Positions 1 through 7,367 of a stretch of 64,000 nt of DNA are shown here, in pieces. The translations under genes and the position numbers were made by a program. Source of the DNA: M55B174 sp034716235 (lineage in GTDB: Bacteria > Patescibacteriota > Minisyncoccia > CAIUEV01 > JAHKAQ01); the NCBI GenBank assembly GCA_034716235.1, contig JAYEHH010000019.1:20340-84339 (forward strand). The letters are read 5' to 3'. The notes beneath the pieces are model-generated. The model was not told the DNA's origin and did not search any database. It saw only the letters and a program-made list of their open reading frames with translations. The first letter of the stretch is position 1. Each line of letters opens with the position of its first letter.

Positions 1-1
1 T

Positions 2-1579
2 GCTAAGGGATGCCCTAAATGCCATAATCTTGGCTATAAAGGCAGAATAGGTATCTTTGAAATTCTTGAGATAGATAAAGAAATGGAAACTTTAATCCAA
101 AAAGTAGCGCCGGCTTCTGAATTAACTGCTTCGGCCATAGAAAGTGGAATGATTACTATGCTTCAAGATGGAATTTTAAAAGCTGTAACCGGTGAAACCA
201 GTATGGAAGAAGTCCAAAGAGTAACCGGTACTGGAGAATTCTTAAAAGAAATTCATGAGAGAATACTTAAACAATTACTTTCTCTTCAGCTAAAAATTAA
301 AACTGATCAAGTTAAAGCCTTGCAGAAGGTGGGTTATAACACCAAAGCACTAGAAGAAACCATTGCCAAGTCTTCCAGCAAAGAGACTCTGGCCTACATA
401 GTTGGTGGTGGTTTAAATTTTGATGCTGGGGATATTCATTTGGAGCCTGAGAAAGATTCTGTAAAAATTCGTTATAGAATTGATGGAATTTTACAAGACA
501 TAGGAACCATGGACACTAATGACTATTTGCCTGTTCTCTCTCAAATAAAAACCCTGTCTGGATTTAAGGCCAGTTCTCATGAGGCTGTACGAGATAGTCG
601 TTTCGGTATTAAACTAGAAGAGTCTTTTCCTAATATAAAAAACACTGAGTTGGATGTCAGAGTTTCAATCATTGTTGGTGGCTACGGAGAGACTGTTGTG
701 TTGAGACTTTTATATAAATCGGCCAAATCATTAGATATGAAAAAGATAGGCTTAAGAGAGCAGACAACCAATCACCTCTTGACTGAAATTGAGAAGCCTA
801 ATGGAATTATTCTTAATACTGGACCAACGGGTAGCGGAAAAACTACTACCTTATATTCTCTTTTAAACTTACTGAACAAACCTCAAGTAAAAATAATAAC
901 TGTGGAAGATCCTATTGAATATAGAATGGCTGGTATTTTGCAGACTCAAGTCAATATAGAAGAGGGCTATGATTTCTCAACCGCTTTAAGAGCTTTACTG
1001 CGTCAGAACCCAGATATTTTAATGATTGGAGAAATTCGTGATGAAGAAACTGCTAGAATTGCCATTCAAGCATCCCTTACTGGCCATTTAGTTCTCTCTA
1101 CTCTTCATACTAATAATGCCGTTGCTTCTATCCAACGATTAATTAATATGAATATTGATCCTTCCGATATTGCTTCAGCGACCAATGCTTTAATGGCTCA
1201 AAGATTGGTTAGAAAACTTTGCCCTCATTGTAAAAAAGCTGTTAAGTTAGCAGGTAAGACAAAAGATGGAGTGATGGAAACCCTAAAAACTATTTCTAAA
1301 AAATCAGGCTTAACTCCTCCAGAAAAAGTTGATAAAATTTTTGTTCCTGTTGGTTGTGAAAAATGTAAAAACACCGGTTATTCCGGAGTAGTGCCTGTCT
1401 CAGAGATTATGACCATCAGTGAAGAGTTGGAAGAATTAATTTCTCGATTTTCCACCACTTCAGCAATTTCTAAACAAGCCATTGAAGAAGGAATGATTAC
1501 TATGGCTCAAGATGGAATCATGAAGGTTGTAGAAGGTATAACCAGTCTAGATGAAGTAAAAAGAGTAACGGAAGAATAA
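2..1579 (+). CDS. Type IV pilus/type II secretion ATPase (GspE/PilB family), tandem form, 5' end outside window
   Basis: Hexameric ATPase family that powers pilus assembly or secretion at the inner face of the membrane. The reading frame is open to the window edge. The first ~75 visible residues are the C-terminal end of one GspE/PilB copy (CPKC zinc-binding pair, then a tail containing ESGMITMLQDGILKAV). The frame then runs without a stop into a second, complete ATPase: N-terminal domain (DIHLEP, RYRIDG), Walker A GPTGSGKTTT near visible residue 274, Asp box VEDPIEYR, Walker B ILMIGEIRDEETA, His box GHLVLSTLHTNNA, zinc motif CPHC...CEKC and the same tail again (EEGMITMAQDGIMKVV). The repeated tail shows that two family members are joined in one polypeptide, at least as far as can be seen. 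No pilin or GspF gene is visible here. The family call is very safe; the exact role (pilus, DNA uptake or secretion) is inference. Confidence 0.93.
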   Translation, partial: AKGCPKCHNLGYKGRIGIFEILEIDKEMETLIQKVAPASELTASAIESGMITMLQDGILKAVTGETSMEEVQRVTGTGEFLKEIHERILKQLLSLQLKIKTDQVKALQKVGYNTKALEETIAKSSSKETLAYIVGGGLNFDAGDIHLEPEKDSVKIRYRIDGILQDIGTMDTNDYLPVLSQIKTLSGFKASSHEAVRDSRFGIKLEESFPNIKNTELDVRVSIIVGGYGETVVLRLLYKSAKSLDMKKIGLREQTTNHLLTEIEKPNGIILNTGPTGSGKTTTLYSLLNLLNKPQVKIITVEDPIEYRMAGILQTQVNIEEGYDFSTALRALLRQNPDILMIGEIRDEETARIAIQASLTGHLVLSTLHTNNAVASIQRLINMNIDPSDIASATNALMAQRLVRKLCPHCKKAVKLAGKTKDGVMETLKTISKKSGLTPPEKVDKIFVPVGCEKCKNTGYSGVVPVSEIMTISEELEELISRFSTTSAISKQAIEEGMITMAQDGIMKVVEGITSLDEVKRVTEE

Positions 1580-1582
1580 AAA

Positions 1583-1748
1583 AAGTTCCTTTCTTTATTC
1601 TGTAGACATATTCTTGCGTTGCGAGGCACAAGGGGAAGGATTAACCCGAGGAACATTCCAGCCGAAACCAGGGTGCCCTTATTTCTAGGTAAATTTTCTG
1701 GACCTAATAGCAAAAGCCCATACATCCACAGAATAAAAAGAGGAACTT
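1583..1748 (+). ncRNA. Candidate structured RNA, about 166 nt, closed by a 21-nt helix
   Basis: The 21 bases at 1583-1603 pair with 1728-1748 with one G-U and one mismatch, closing a 166-nt domain. Inside, GGCAC/GTGCC around 1624-1676 and TAGGT/ACCTA around 1685-1715 can form further hairpins. The interior is much richer in G and C than the flanks. It lies 4 nt after the ATPase stop and 80 nt before ruvB. Strand is assumed from the neighbouring genes; the helix is symmetric. No signature of RNase P, tmRNA, SRP RNA or a known riboswitch was recognised; a 6S-like regulator is possible by size only. Confidence 0.45.
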
Positions 1749-1828
1749 AATAAATATATCAAAGTATTTTTAAGGAAAAATTACGTTAGTCTTAAACCAA
1801 CAAAAAAGTCTAGCATATCCATTAAATA

Positions 1829-2866
1829 ATGTCAACTACCATGCTTGAATCTTCATTTAGAAATCCCAAAGAAAACAAAGATAATCCTAAAGAAAAAGAG
1901 TCTGAATTAAGTCTTCGGCCTAAAAAATTAAAAGAATATGTTGGACAAGATAGAATTAGAGAAAATCTAAAAATATTTATTGAAGCAGCTAAAAATAGGA
2001 AAGAACCCTTGGAGCATGTTTTAATCTACGGACCAGCCGGATTAGGAAAAACGACCCTTTCTCATATTATCGCTACTGAAATGGACTCTAATATAAGACC
2101 AACCTCTGGACCGGCCATAGAAAAAATAGGTGACCTGGCTTCTATCTTAACCAATTTAGAAGATGGAGATATTCTTTTTATTGATGAGATTCATCGAATG
2201 AATAAACTGGTTGAAGAGGCTCTCTATCCGGCTATGGAAGATTGTAAACTGGACATCATTATTGGTAAAGGTCCTTCAGCAAAAACTCTCCAGTTAGATT
2301 TGCCACGCTTCACCTTGATTGGAGCAACCACCAGAATGGGTCTCATTTCTTCGCCTCTGAGGAGCCGTTTTGGAATGACTTATAAGCTTAATTTCTATTC
2401 TCAGGAAGAAATCGCCTCTATTTTAAAACGCTCTGGAGATATTTTATCAATTTCCATGGAAGAAGATGGTTGCTCTTTAATTTCTCAATGTAGCCGAAAA
2501 AATCCCAGAGTAGCCAATCGTTTATTAAAAAGAGTACGAGATGTTGCTGAAGTAAAAGGACGAGGAGTTATTGACAAAACCTTGGCTCAACAGGCCCTAG
2601 AGATGCTAGAAGTTGACAGTATGGGATTGGACACCGGAGATAGATACATTTTAAACACCTTAATTGATAAGTTTGACGGAGGACCGGTGGGGATTGGAAC
2701 CTTGGCAGCTGCTACCAGTGAAGAGCGTGACACCATTGAAGAAATTTACGAACCCTACCTTTTAAAAATTGGTTTTTTAGATAGAACTCCTCGGGGCAGA
2801 ATAGCTACTAAAAGAGCTTACAAGCATTTGGGGGCTGATTGGGGAGAAGAAGGGTTGAAGATATAG
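1829..2866 (+). CDS. ruvB: Holliday junction branch migration helicase RuvB
   Basis: AAA+ motor that drives branch migration of Holliday junctions with RuvA. At 345 aa it has normal family length. Visible features are the N-terminal family signature LRPKKLKEYVGQ near residue 30, Walker A GPAGLGKTTL near 70, Walker B ILFIDEIHR near 118, sensor 1 GATTR and the arginine-finger region SPLRSRFGM, then a C-terminal winged helix (GGPVGIGTLAAATSEE and the RTPRGR segment). ruvC is 3.2 kb downstream on the same strand; ruvA is not in the window. The start at 1829 gives a ~25-residue polar N-terminal extension before the conserved region, which is common in this family. Confidence 0.97.
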   Translation: MSTTMLESSFRNPKENKDNPKEKESELSLRPKKLKEYVGQDRIRENLKIFIEAAKNRKEPLEHVLIYGPAGLGKTTLSHIIATEMDSNIRPTSGPAIEKIGDLASILTNLEDGDILFIDEIHRMNKLVEEALYPAMEDCKLDIIIGKGPSAKTLQLDLPRFTLIGATTRMGLISSPLRSRFGMTYKLNFYSQEEIASILKRSGDILSISMEEDGCSLISQCSRKNPRVANRLLKRVRDVAEVKGRGVIDKTLAQQALEMLEVDSMGLDTGDRYILNTLIDKFDGGPVGIGTLAAATSEERDTIEEIYEPYLLKIGFLDRTPRGRIATKRAYKHLGADWGEEGLKI

Positions 2867-3050
2867 GGAAAAGTTAGAAAGTTTATAAAGTTCGTAAAGT
2901 GACCATTAGTAGAAAGTTCGTAAAGTTATAAAGTTCGTAAAGTTTAGGCAATTGATAATTGATAATGGAGAATTGAGGAATATCTATAATAATTTTCAAT
3001 TCTCAATTTTCAATTAAGGAATATCTTTATCATGATTCACAATTTTATTT

Positions 3051-3075
3051 GTCATTCCTGTAAAAACGGGAATCC
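3051..3075. repeat. REP-like palindromic repeat, copy 1
   Basis: GTCATTCC...GGGAATCC: a hairpin with an imperfect stem. It is related to the hairpins at 3596-3622 and 58611-58640, which share the CGCTTTCGCG core. Repeats of this form are widespread in Patescibacteria and Proteobacteria. Confidence 0.6.
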
Positions 3076-3170
3076 CGGGACGTTCTAGACAAAACGTTAT
3101 TAATTCACAATTTGTCGCCCAGAGGGTGCCCAGCCCGGCACATTTAAGAAAGGTTTAATTTTGTTTGGTT

Positions 3171-3198
3171 GTAGAGACGCAAGATTTTGCGTCTCTAC
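3171..3198. repeat. TAGAGACG-type palindrome, copy 1
   Basis: Perfect 12-bp arms (GTAGAGACGCAA and its complement) around a GATT loop. It shares the outer TAGAGACG with the palindrome at 3278-3304, so both are members of one dispersed short inverted-repeat family. Confidence 0.7.
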
Positions 3199-3277
3199 GG
3201 AAAATAATCACAATCGCAATAAATTTGGACCACAATCTAAAAATTGTCTCACGTCAGGTAGGCACGGAGATAACAAA

Positions 3278-3304
3278 TAGAGACGGGTTTTAAACCCGTC
3301 TCTA
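3278..3304. repeat. TAGAGACG-type palindrome, copy 2
   Basis: Perfect 13-bp arms (TAGAGACGGGTTT and its complement) around a single central T. The ends match the palindrome at 3171-3198 while the inner parts differ with compensating changes, as expected for a mobile palindromic repeat family. Confidence 0.7.
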
Positions 3305-3319
3305 CCCTTCATAACCCTA

Positions 3320-3342
3320 TCTCCTTTGCGGGAGATTTTTTA
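3320..3342 (+). terminator. Rho-independent terminator-like hairpin
   Basis: TCTCC, a short loop, GGAGA, then TTTTTTATTTTT. The 5-bp stem is short, but the T-run is long. It lies far downstream of ruvB. Confidence 0.45.
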
Positions 3343-3362
3343 TTTTTCTTTAATCTTTTTTT

Positions 3363-3468
3363 CTGATTTTTTTAATGGTTGCTGTGTTATAACAATGGCG
3401 TCGGTTACTGAGAAAGGGAGAATGAAACCCGTGCCTTCATTCTCCCTTCTTCCGACCATTAAAATCAG
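3363..3468 (+). ncRNA. Candidate structured RNA, about 106 nt
   Basis: Nested pairing: CTGATTTT...AATGG at 3363-3378 with CCATTAAAATCAG at 3456-3468; then GTCGG with CCGAC; then a perfect 13-bp helix (AAGGGAGAATGAA) around a 9-nt loop. Between the outer and inner stems lies a side segment with the small palindrome TGTTATAACA. Several stacked helices separated by internal loops look like an RNA rather than a simple transposon end. No family was recognised. Strand is uncertain. Confidence 0.4.
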
Positions 3469-3595
3469 CTTAAAATTTCCTTAAAAAATCTCATAACTCA
3501 CACTTGGCTAGCCTCGCCGTGTCTAGGCGGGCCTCTGGCTGGCTAATTACAAATTTAGAAGAAGCTAACTTGGCAAAGTCTTGCCTAGACGTACC

Positions 3596-3622
3596 GGGAC
3601 CCCCGCTTTCGCGGGGGTGACA
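3596..3622. repeat. REP-like palindromic repeat, copy 2
   Basis: CCCCCGCTTTCGCGGGGG hairpin followed by TGACA. It is preceded at 3550-3569 by a segment whose reverse complement sits directly before the related hairpin at 58611-58640. Confidence 0.65.
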
Positions 3623-3901
3623 TACTCTGCGAGGCTAGGTGATCCACTAGCTGACCAGTTACAAATTTTAGAAAATTTTATAATTTAAATAATTCAACCC
3701 AATATTTAGTCCAGCGTTCTAGCCTTGAATTTAATATTCAATCTGAAACTTAATTTAGCGTTTCATTTCAAAACTTAGTTTGAGATTGAGGCTAAGATCG
3801 ATTTGAAATTAGTATAAAATTGATACAAATAGCTATGTCTATACTTACCCTGACAAAAATTAATCTAGTAAAATAAATAAATTTTAAACTCTTTGTTGAT
3901 T

Positions 3902-5977
3902 ATGAAATCAATTATAAAAATCAAAAGGAATTTTGGGGAAAATAAAAAAATCCACCAAGAGAGTCGTCAAAAGAGTTTCAATGGCTGGGGGATTTGGAAT
4001 ATTTGGAGAAATTGGAAAATTTTGCCAACCCTAATTCTATCTTTTATCTTTTGTCTTGTTCTTGAAGTTCCTATAAGTTTTGCCAATTCGGATGAAATTA
4101 ATTCAGGTGAAATAATTATTAGTGAATTTATGGCCAATCCCAAAGCGGTTAGTGATACTGCTGGAGAATGGCTTGAATTTTACAACGCAAGTCCAGAATC
4201 AATTAATTTAAACGGCTGGCTAATAGAAACTCAAAATAATCAGCATTTAATCTCCCAAGATTTTTTAATAGCACCCGCTGAACATTTGGTAATTTGTAAA
4301 AATGCCGACTTTAATGAAAACGGCAATATCCCCTGCTCTTATCAATATTCAGGAATTACTTTAGTAAATACCGCTGGACAAATTAGATTAACAAACAATG
4401 ATCAAATTATTTTTGAATTAGATTATGTAGCAGACATGATTTCCGAGGGAAAATCTACGGAGCTTACAGATCTAGAAAATATTACCGGAGATAATTACTC
4501 TCTATCAGAAAATTGGCACCCCAGTTTTAACAAGCTAGAGTCTTTAGATTTTGGCACTCCCGGAGAAATTAACAGCTCCTTACCGGAAACTCCCAATGAT
4601 TCTGAATCAGAAATCCCAGAAATTAATGAAATCTCTGAAATAAATAATCCCACAACTGATGAAAATTCTAATCTCGTTTCTACAACCCACTCTAACGCCG
4701 TCACTACTGCCATTCTTATTACAGAAATATTACCCAATCCGACAGGAGTAGACAGCAAAGACAATGAATTTATAGAATTTTATAATCCAAATACATATCC
4801 CGTTGACCTTTTGGGCTGGAAACTTTCCAATAAAAAAGAACATGAATATGTTTTTGAAAATTCTTTTATAATAAATCCGGAAAGTTATAATGTTATTTAT
4901 CGTAAAGACTTTAGTTTTACTCTCTATAATGAAAATGGTTCTATGACCTTGTCTGACAAAAAAGATGAACCAATTGATGTTTTATCTTTTAATGGTTCAG
5001 CCAAAACTGGACAATCTTTAAATAAAAATCTGGCTGGAAACATCTTTTGGTCTAGCCTTATTTCTCCAGGGACCAAAGCCTTAGAGCCTCAAACTGAAAA
5101 TACCGAGCTTAATCAAGAATCCCAATCGTCAGCATCTTTTACAAAAATAACCCAATTAAATCAGTTTGGATTTTTAGAAAATCTTTCTCCCGTTTCAATA
5201 AAGGGATTGATTGTCTCCCCTCCCGGCATTCCTCAATCGCACAGCTTTTATCTCCAACAGGATGATTGGGGAGTTCTTGTTAAAGCTCCTGGAAGTTCTC
5301 AATATAAACAAGGAGATTACTTAGAAGTAAAAGGAATTCTTCATCAAACACAGAAGTATAATTATATAAAAACAACCAGCCTAGATGATCTTAAAAAAAT
5401 AAAGAGCAAGTCAATTTCCTATTACGATATTAGTAAATGCTTTATGAAGGGAACTTGTTTGAAAAAGCTTGGATCAGCGGTTAAATTTACCGGTGAGTTT
5501 GTAAAAAAAACTGCTACAGCACTTTATTTCGTGAATAAAGATAGTGGAATAGATAGTGAAATAGCATTATTCTTGCCAAATAATTTATATTTTGATGTTT
5601 CAGTATTAGAAAAAGGAGACCTTTATGAAATCAAAGGAATTCTTGAAAAAACATCCTCTGTTTTTAGAATTTTAGCCACCAACCAAGATTCCCTTACTTT
5701 AATTTCAAAAAAATCAAAAGAGGAAAGCAAGAAAATTGGTTTACAATCAAAACTTCAAACTATTTACCCAAAAACAGAAAAGGGGGCTAGAAGCTTTTTT
5801 CCTTCTTTATTGAAAAAACCTACTTCACTTGCAAATAAAATAACTATTGCTGAAAATTTATCAGAATCGTTAGGCAGTCAAGAGGAAGGTAAAAACGAAA
5901 ATGTGATTTTTTCCTTAAGGAAAAAATCACATAATTATCTGATAATTATTATGAAAACTTTGGCTTCTATGGCTTAA
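3902..5977 (+). CDS. Secreted protein with two lamin-tail domains and a C-terminal OB-fold-like region
   Basis: Predicted surface or secreted protein of ~691 aa. A hydrophobic segment near residues 43-62 (LPTLILSFIFCLVLEVPIS) with the site-like SFANS behind it fits a signal peptide. Two lamin-tail domains follow: IIISEFMANP...GEWLEFYN (about residues 70-170) and ILITEILPNPTG...NEFIEFYNP (about 270-370). After these comes an OB-fold-like stretch (SIKGLIVSPPG...GDYLEVKGIL) and a second related segment (VKFTGEFVKK...GDLYEIKGIL). The C-terminus is basic with a short hydrophobic end. Lamin-tail proteins are common on the surface of Patescibacteria and often accompany nuclease or OB domains; binding of external DNA is inference. 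ATG at 3902 is preferred over an in-frame TTG at 3893. Confidence 0.8.
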   Translation: MKSIIKIKRNFGENKKIHQESRQKSFNGWGIWNIWRNWKILPTLILSFIFCLVLEVPISFANSDEINSGEIIISEFMANPKAVSDTAGEWLEFYNASPESINLNGWLIETQNNQHLISQDFLIAPAEHLVICKNADFNENGNIPCSYQYSGITLVNTAGQIRLTNNDQIIFELDYVADMISEGKSTELTDLENITGDNYSLSENWHPSFNKLESLDFGTPGEINSSLPETPNDSESEIPEINEISEINNPTTDENSNLVSTTHSNAVTTAILITEILPNPTGVDSKDNEFIEFYNPNTYPVDLLGWKLSNKKEHEYVFENSFIINPESYNVIYRKDFSFTLYNENGSMTLSDKKDEPIDVLSFNGSAKTGQSLNKNLAGNIFWSSLISPGTKALEPQTENTELNQESQSSASFTKITQLNQFGFLENLSPVSIKGLIVSPPGIPQSHSFYLQQDDWGVLVKAPGSSQYKQGDYLEVKGILHQTQKYNYIKTTSLDDLKKIKSKSISYYDISKCFMKGTCLKKLGSAVKFTGEFVKKTATALYFVNKDSGIDSEIALFLPNNLYFDVSVLEKGDLYEIKGILEKTSSVFRILATNQDSLTLISKKSKEESKKIGLQSKLQTIYPKTEKGARSFFPSLLKKPTSLANKITIAENLSESLGSQEEGKNENVIFSLRKKSHNYLIIIMKTLASMA

Positions 5978-6074
5978 GACTACTTTAAGAAAATGAAATT
6001 AACATTTTTATTTCTTTATTTTCCACTCTCCCTATTTTCTGATAAAATAAATTTAATAGCATTTATCACTCATT

Positions 6075-6557
6075 ATGATTATTTTAGGAATAGACCCTGG
6101 ATTTGCCAGAACGGGTTACGGAATTATTAAAAAAGAAAAGGGTAAAATTACCGTTCTTGATTTTGGATGTATTATTACCGAAAAAGACCAAGACTTTCCC
6201 GATCGTTTAGTTAGGATTAATACTGACCTAGTGTCTTTATTAAAAAAATCCAAGCCTGATTCTTGTGCTATAGAAGATTTGTTTTTTTTCAAAAACTCTA
6301 AAACGGTTTTAGCTGTTGCGGCTGCCAGAGGCGTTTTAATGTTTACCGTAAAGAAAAAACATATTCCCATTTCTGAATATACGCCCTTGCAAGTAAAACA
6401 AGCAGTTACCGGCTACGGCAGGGCCGATAAAGCTCAAATTATGTCTATGGTTAAACATATTTTAAAAATAAAAACATCTATTAAGCTAGACGACACTTCT
6501 GATGCACTAGCCATCGCTCTTTGTCATGCCAACTCCTTAAAAAAGGGACTCTATTAA
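6075..6557 (+). CDS. ruvC: Holliday junction resolvase RuvC
   Basis: Resolves Holliday junctions by paired cuts, working with RuvAB. It is 160 aa, the normal length. The RNase-H-like fold is evident: GIDPGFARTGYG at the N-terminus with the first catalytic Asp, the Glu in AIEDLFF near residue 70, the conserved VKQAVTGYGRADKAQ segment, and the C-terminal Asp pair in KLDDTSDALAIALCH. It follows the lamin-tail gene by ~100 nt, with a possible promoter in the AT-rich gap. It is separated from ruvB by that surface gene. Confidence 0.97.
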   Translation: MIILGIDPGFARTGYGIIKKEKGKITVLDFGCIITEKDQDFPDRLVRINTDLVSLLKKSKPDSCAIEDLFFFKNSKTVLAVAAARGVLMFTVKKKHIPISEYTPLQVKQAVTGYGRADKAQIMSMVKHILKIKTSIKLDDTSDALAIALCHANSLKKGLY

Positions 6558-6707
6558 TGTTAATTTGACTATTACCCCTAAATGTTTTAATAAACATTCA
6601 AATGCTTGTTTTTTTTAAATTGAAAGTATAAGCTTTATCTAGAAACAATAAGCTATTAATGGCTATTGGATTTTCTATTCTTATTAAAAATCAATGATAT
6701 AAAAACC

Positions 6708-7367
6708 ATGGATAGTTTCATTCAGTTCGTAGTGAATCAAGGCGTTCCTCTGGAAACAATTAAGCTCATGTTAATGTTTCCTCTAGTGGTAACCATTATG
6801 GCTGCTACTCGCCAAGTAATAGGTATTAAAGCTTTTGGTATTTATACTCCATCAATTATCGCCATTGCATTTTTATCAACTGGGTTAAAATATGGAATTT
6901 TTCTATTTTTAATTATTTTAATAGTAGGTACCGCCTCTCGCTTAATTTTAAAACAATTTAGACTTCTGTATTTACCACGAGTCGCCATAATGCTGTCTGT
7001 AATCTCAGTAACTATCTTTTTAGTTTTAGCCGTTAGCGGTTATTTTCAAAGAACAGGGTTGGCTGCAGTTTCTATTTTTCCTCTTCTAATTATGATTACA
7101 ATTATGGAGAAATTTATTGTTATTCAAATTGAAAAAGGAGCTAAAACTGCTATTTTTTTATCCCTAGAAACACTTTTCCTGTCAATAATTGCCTGTCTTG
7201 TAGTAAGTATTGCCTCGTTCCAAAATCTTATTTTGGCACACCCTTGGCTTATTCTTATTGTAATCTTACTTAATGTTGTCCTTGGCAAATGGACAGGACT
7301 AAGATTTTCAGAATATTATCGATTTAAAGAAGTTATAAATGATACTGAACTCCCTGAAAAAAAGTAG
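6708..7367 (+). CDS. Seven-helix membrane protein of the 7TM_transglut type, without a transglutaminase domain
   Basis: Integral membrane protein of ~219 aa with about seven hydrophobic helices. The conserved beginning (QGVPLETIKLMLMFPLVVTIMAATRQVIGIKAFGIYTPSIIAIAF), given here in part as VIGIKAFGIYTPSI, matches the 7TM domain that in other bacteria is fused to an inactive transglutaminase. Here only the membrane part is present. The next gene overlaps its end and encodes the ATP-grasp/protease partner that accompanies this domain elsewhere. ATG 6708 is preferred; an in-frame TTG at 6666 would add 14 residues. The role is unknown: probably the membrane part of a peptide-ligating system. Confidence 0.75.
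   Translation: MDSFIQFVVNQGVPLETIKLMLMFPLVVTIMAATRQVIGIKAFGIYTPSIIAIAFLSTGLKYGIFLFLIILIVGTASRLILKQFRLLYLPRVAIMLSVISVTIFLVLAVSGYFQRTGLAAVSIFPLLIMITIMEKFIVIQIEKGAKTAIFLSLETLFLSIIACLVVSIASFQNLILAHPWLILIVILLNVVLGKWTGLRFSEYYRFKEVINDTELPEKK

Larger units (their letters stand above)
2867..3892. repeat. Repeat-rich 1-kb intergenic region
   Basis: No convincing gene. From left to right: AAAGTTCGTAAAGTT-type direct repeats (about 2877-2943); AATTGATAATTGATAA and fragments of its inverse (2949-3015); a REP-like hairpin near 3051-3075; two perfect TAGAGACG palindromes (3171-3198 and 3278-3304); a short terminator (3320-3342); a 106-nt RNA-like fold (3363-3468); a second REP-like hairpin (3596-3622); and AT-rich sequence before the next gene. 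The REP-like hairpin and its neighbour CAAATTTAGAAGAAGCTAAC recur near 58590-58640. Confidence 0.6.

Noticed and set aside
1583..1748. Assignment as tmRNA, RNase P RNA or SRP RNA
   Set aside because: Their conserved cores (tRNA-like ends with tag, GAGGAAAGTCC-type, GGAAGCAGC-type loops) were not found.
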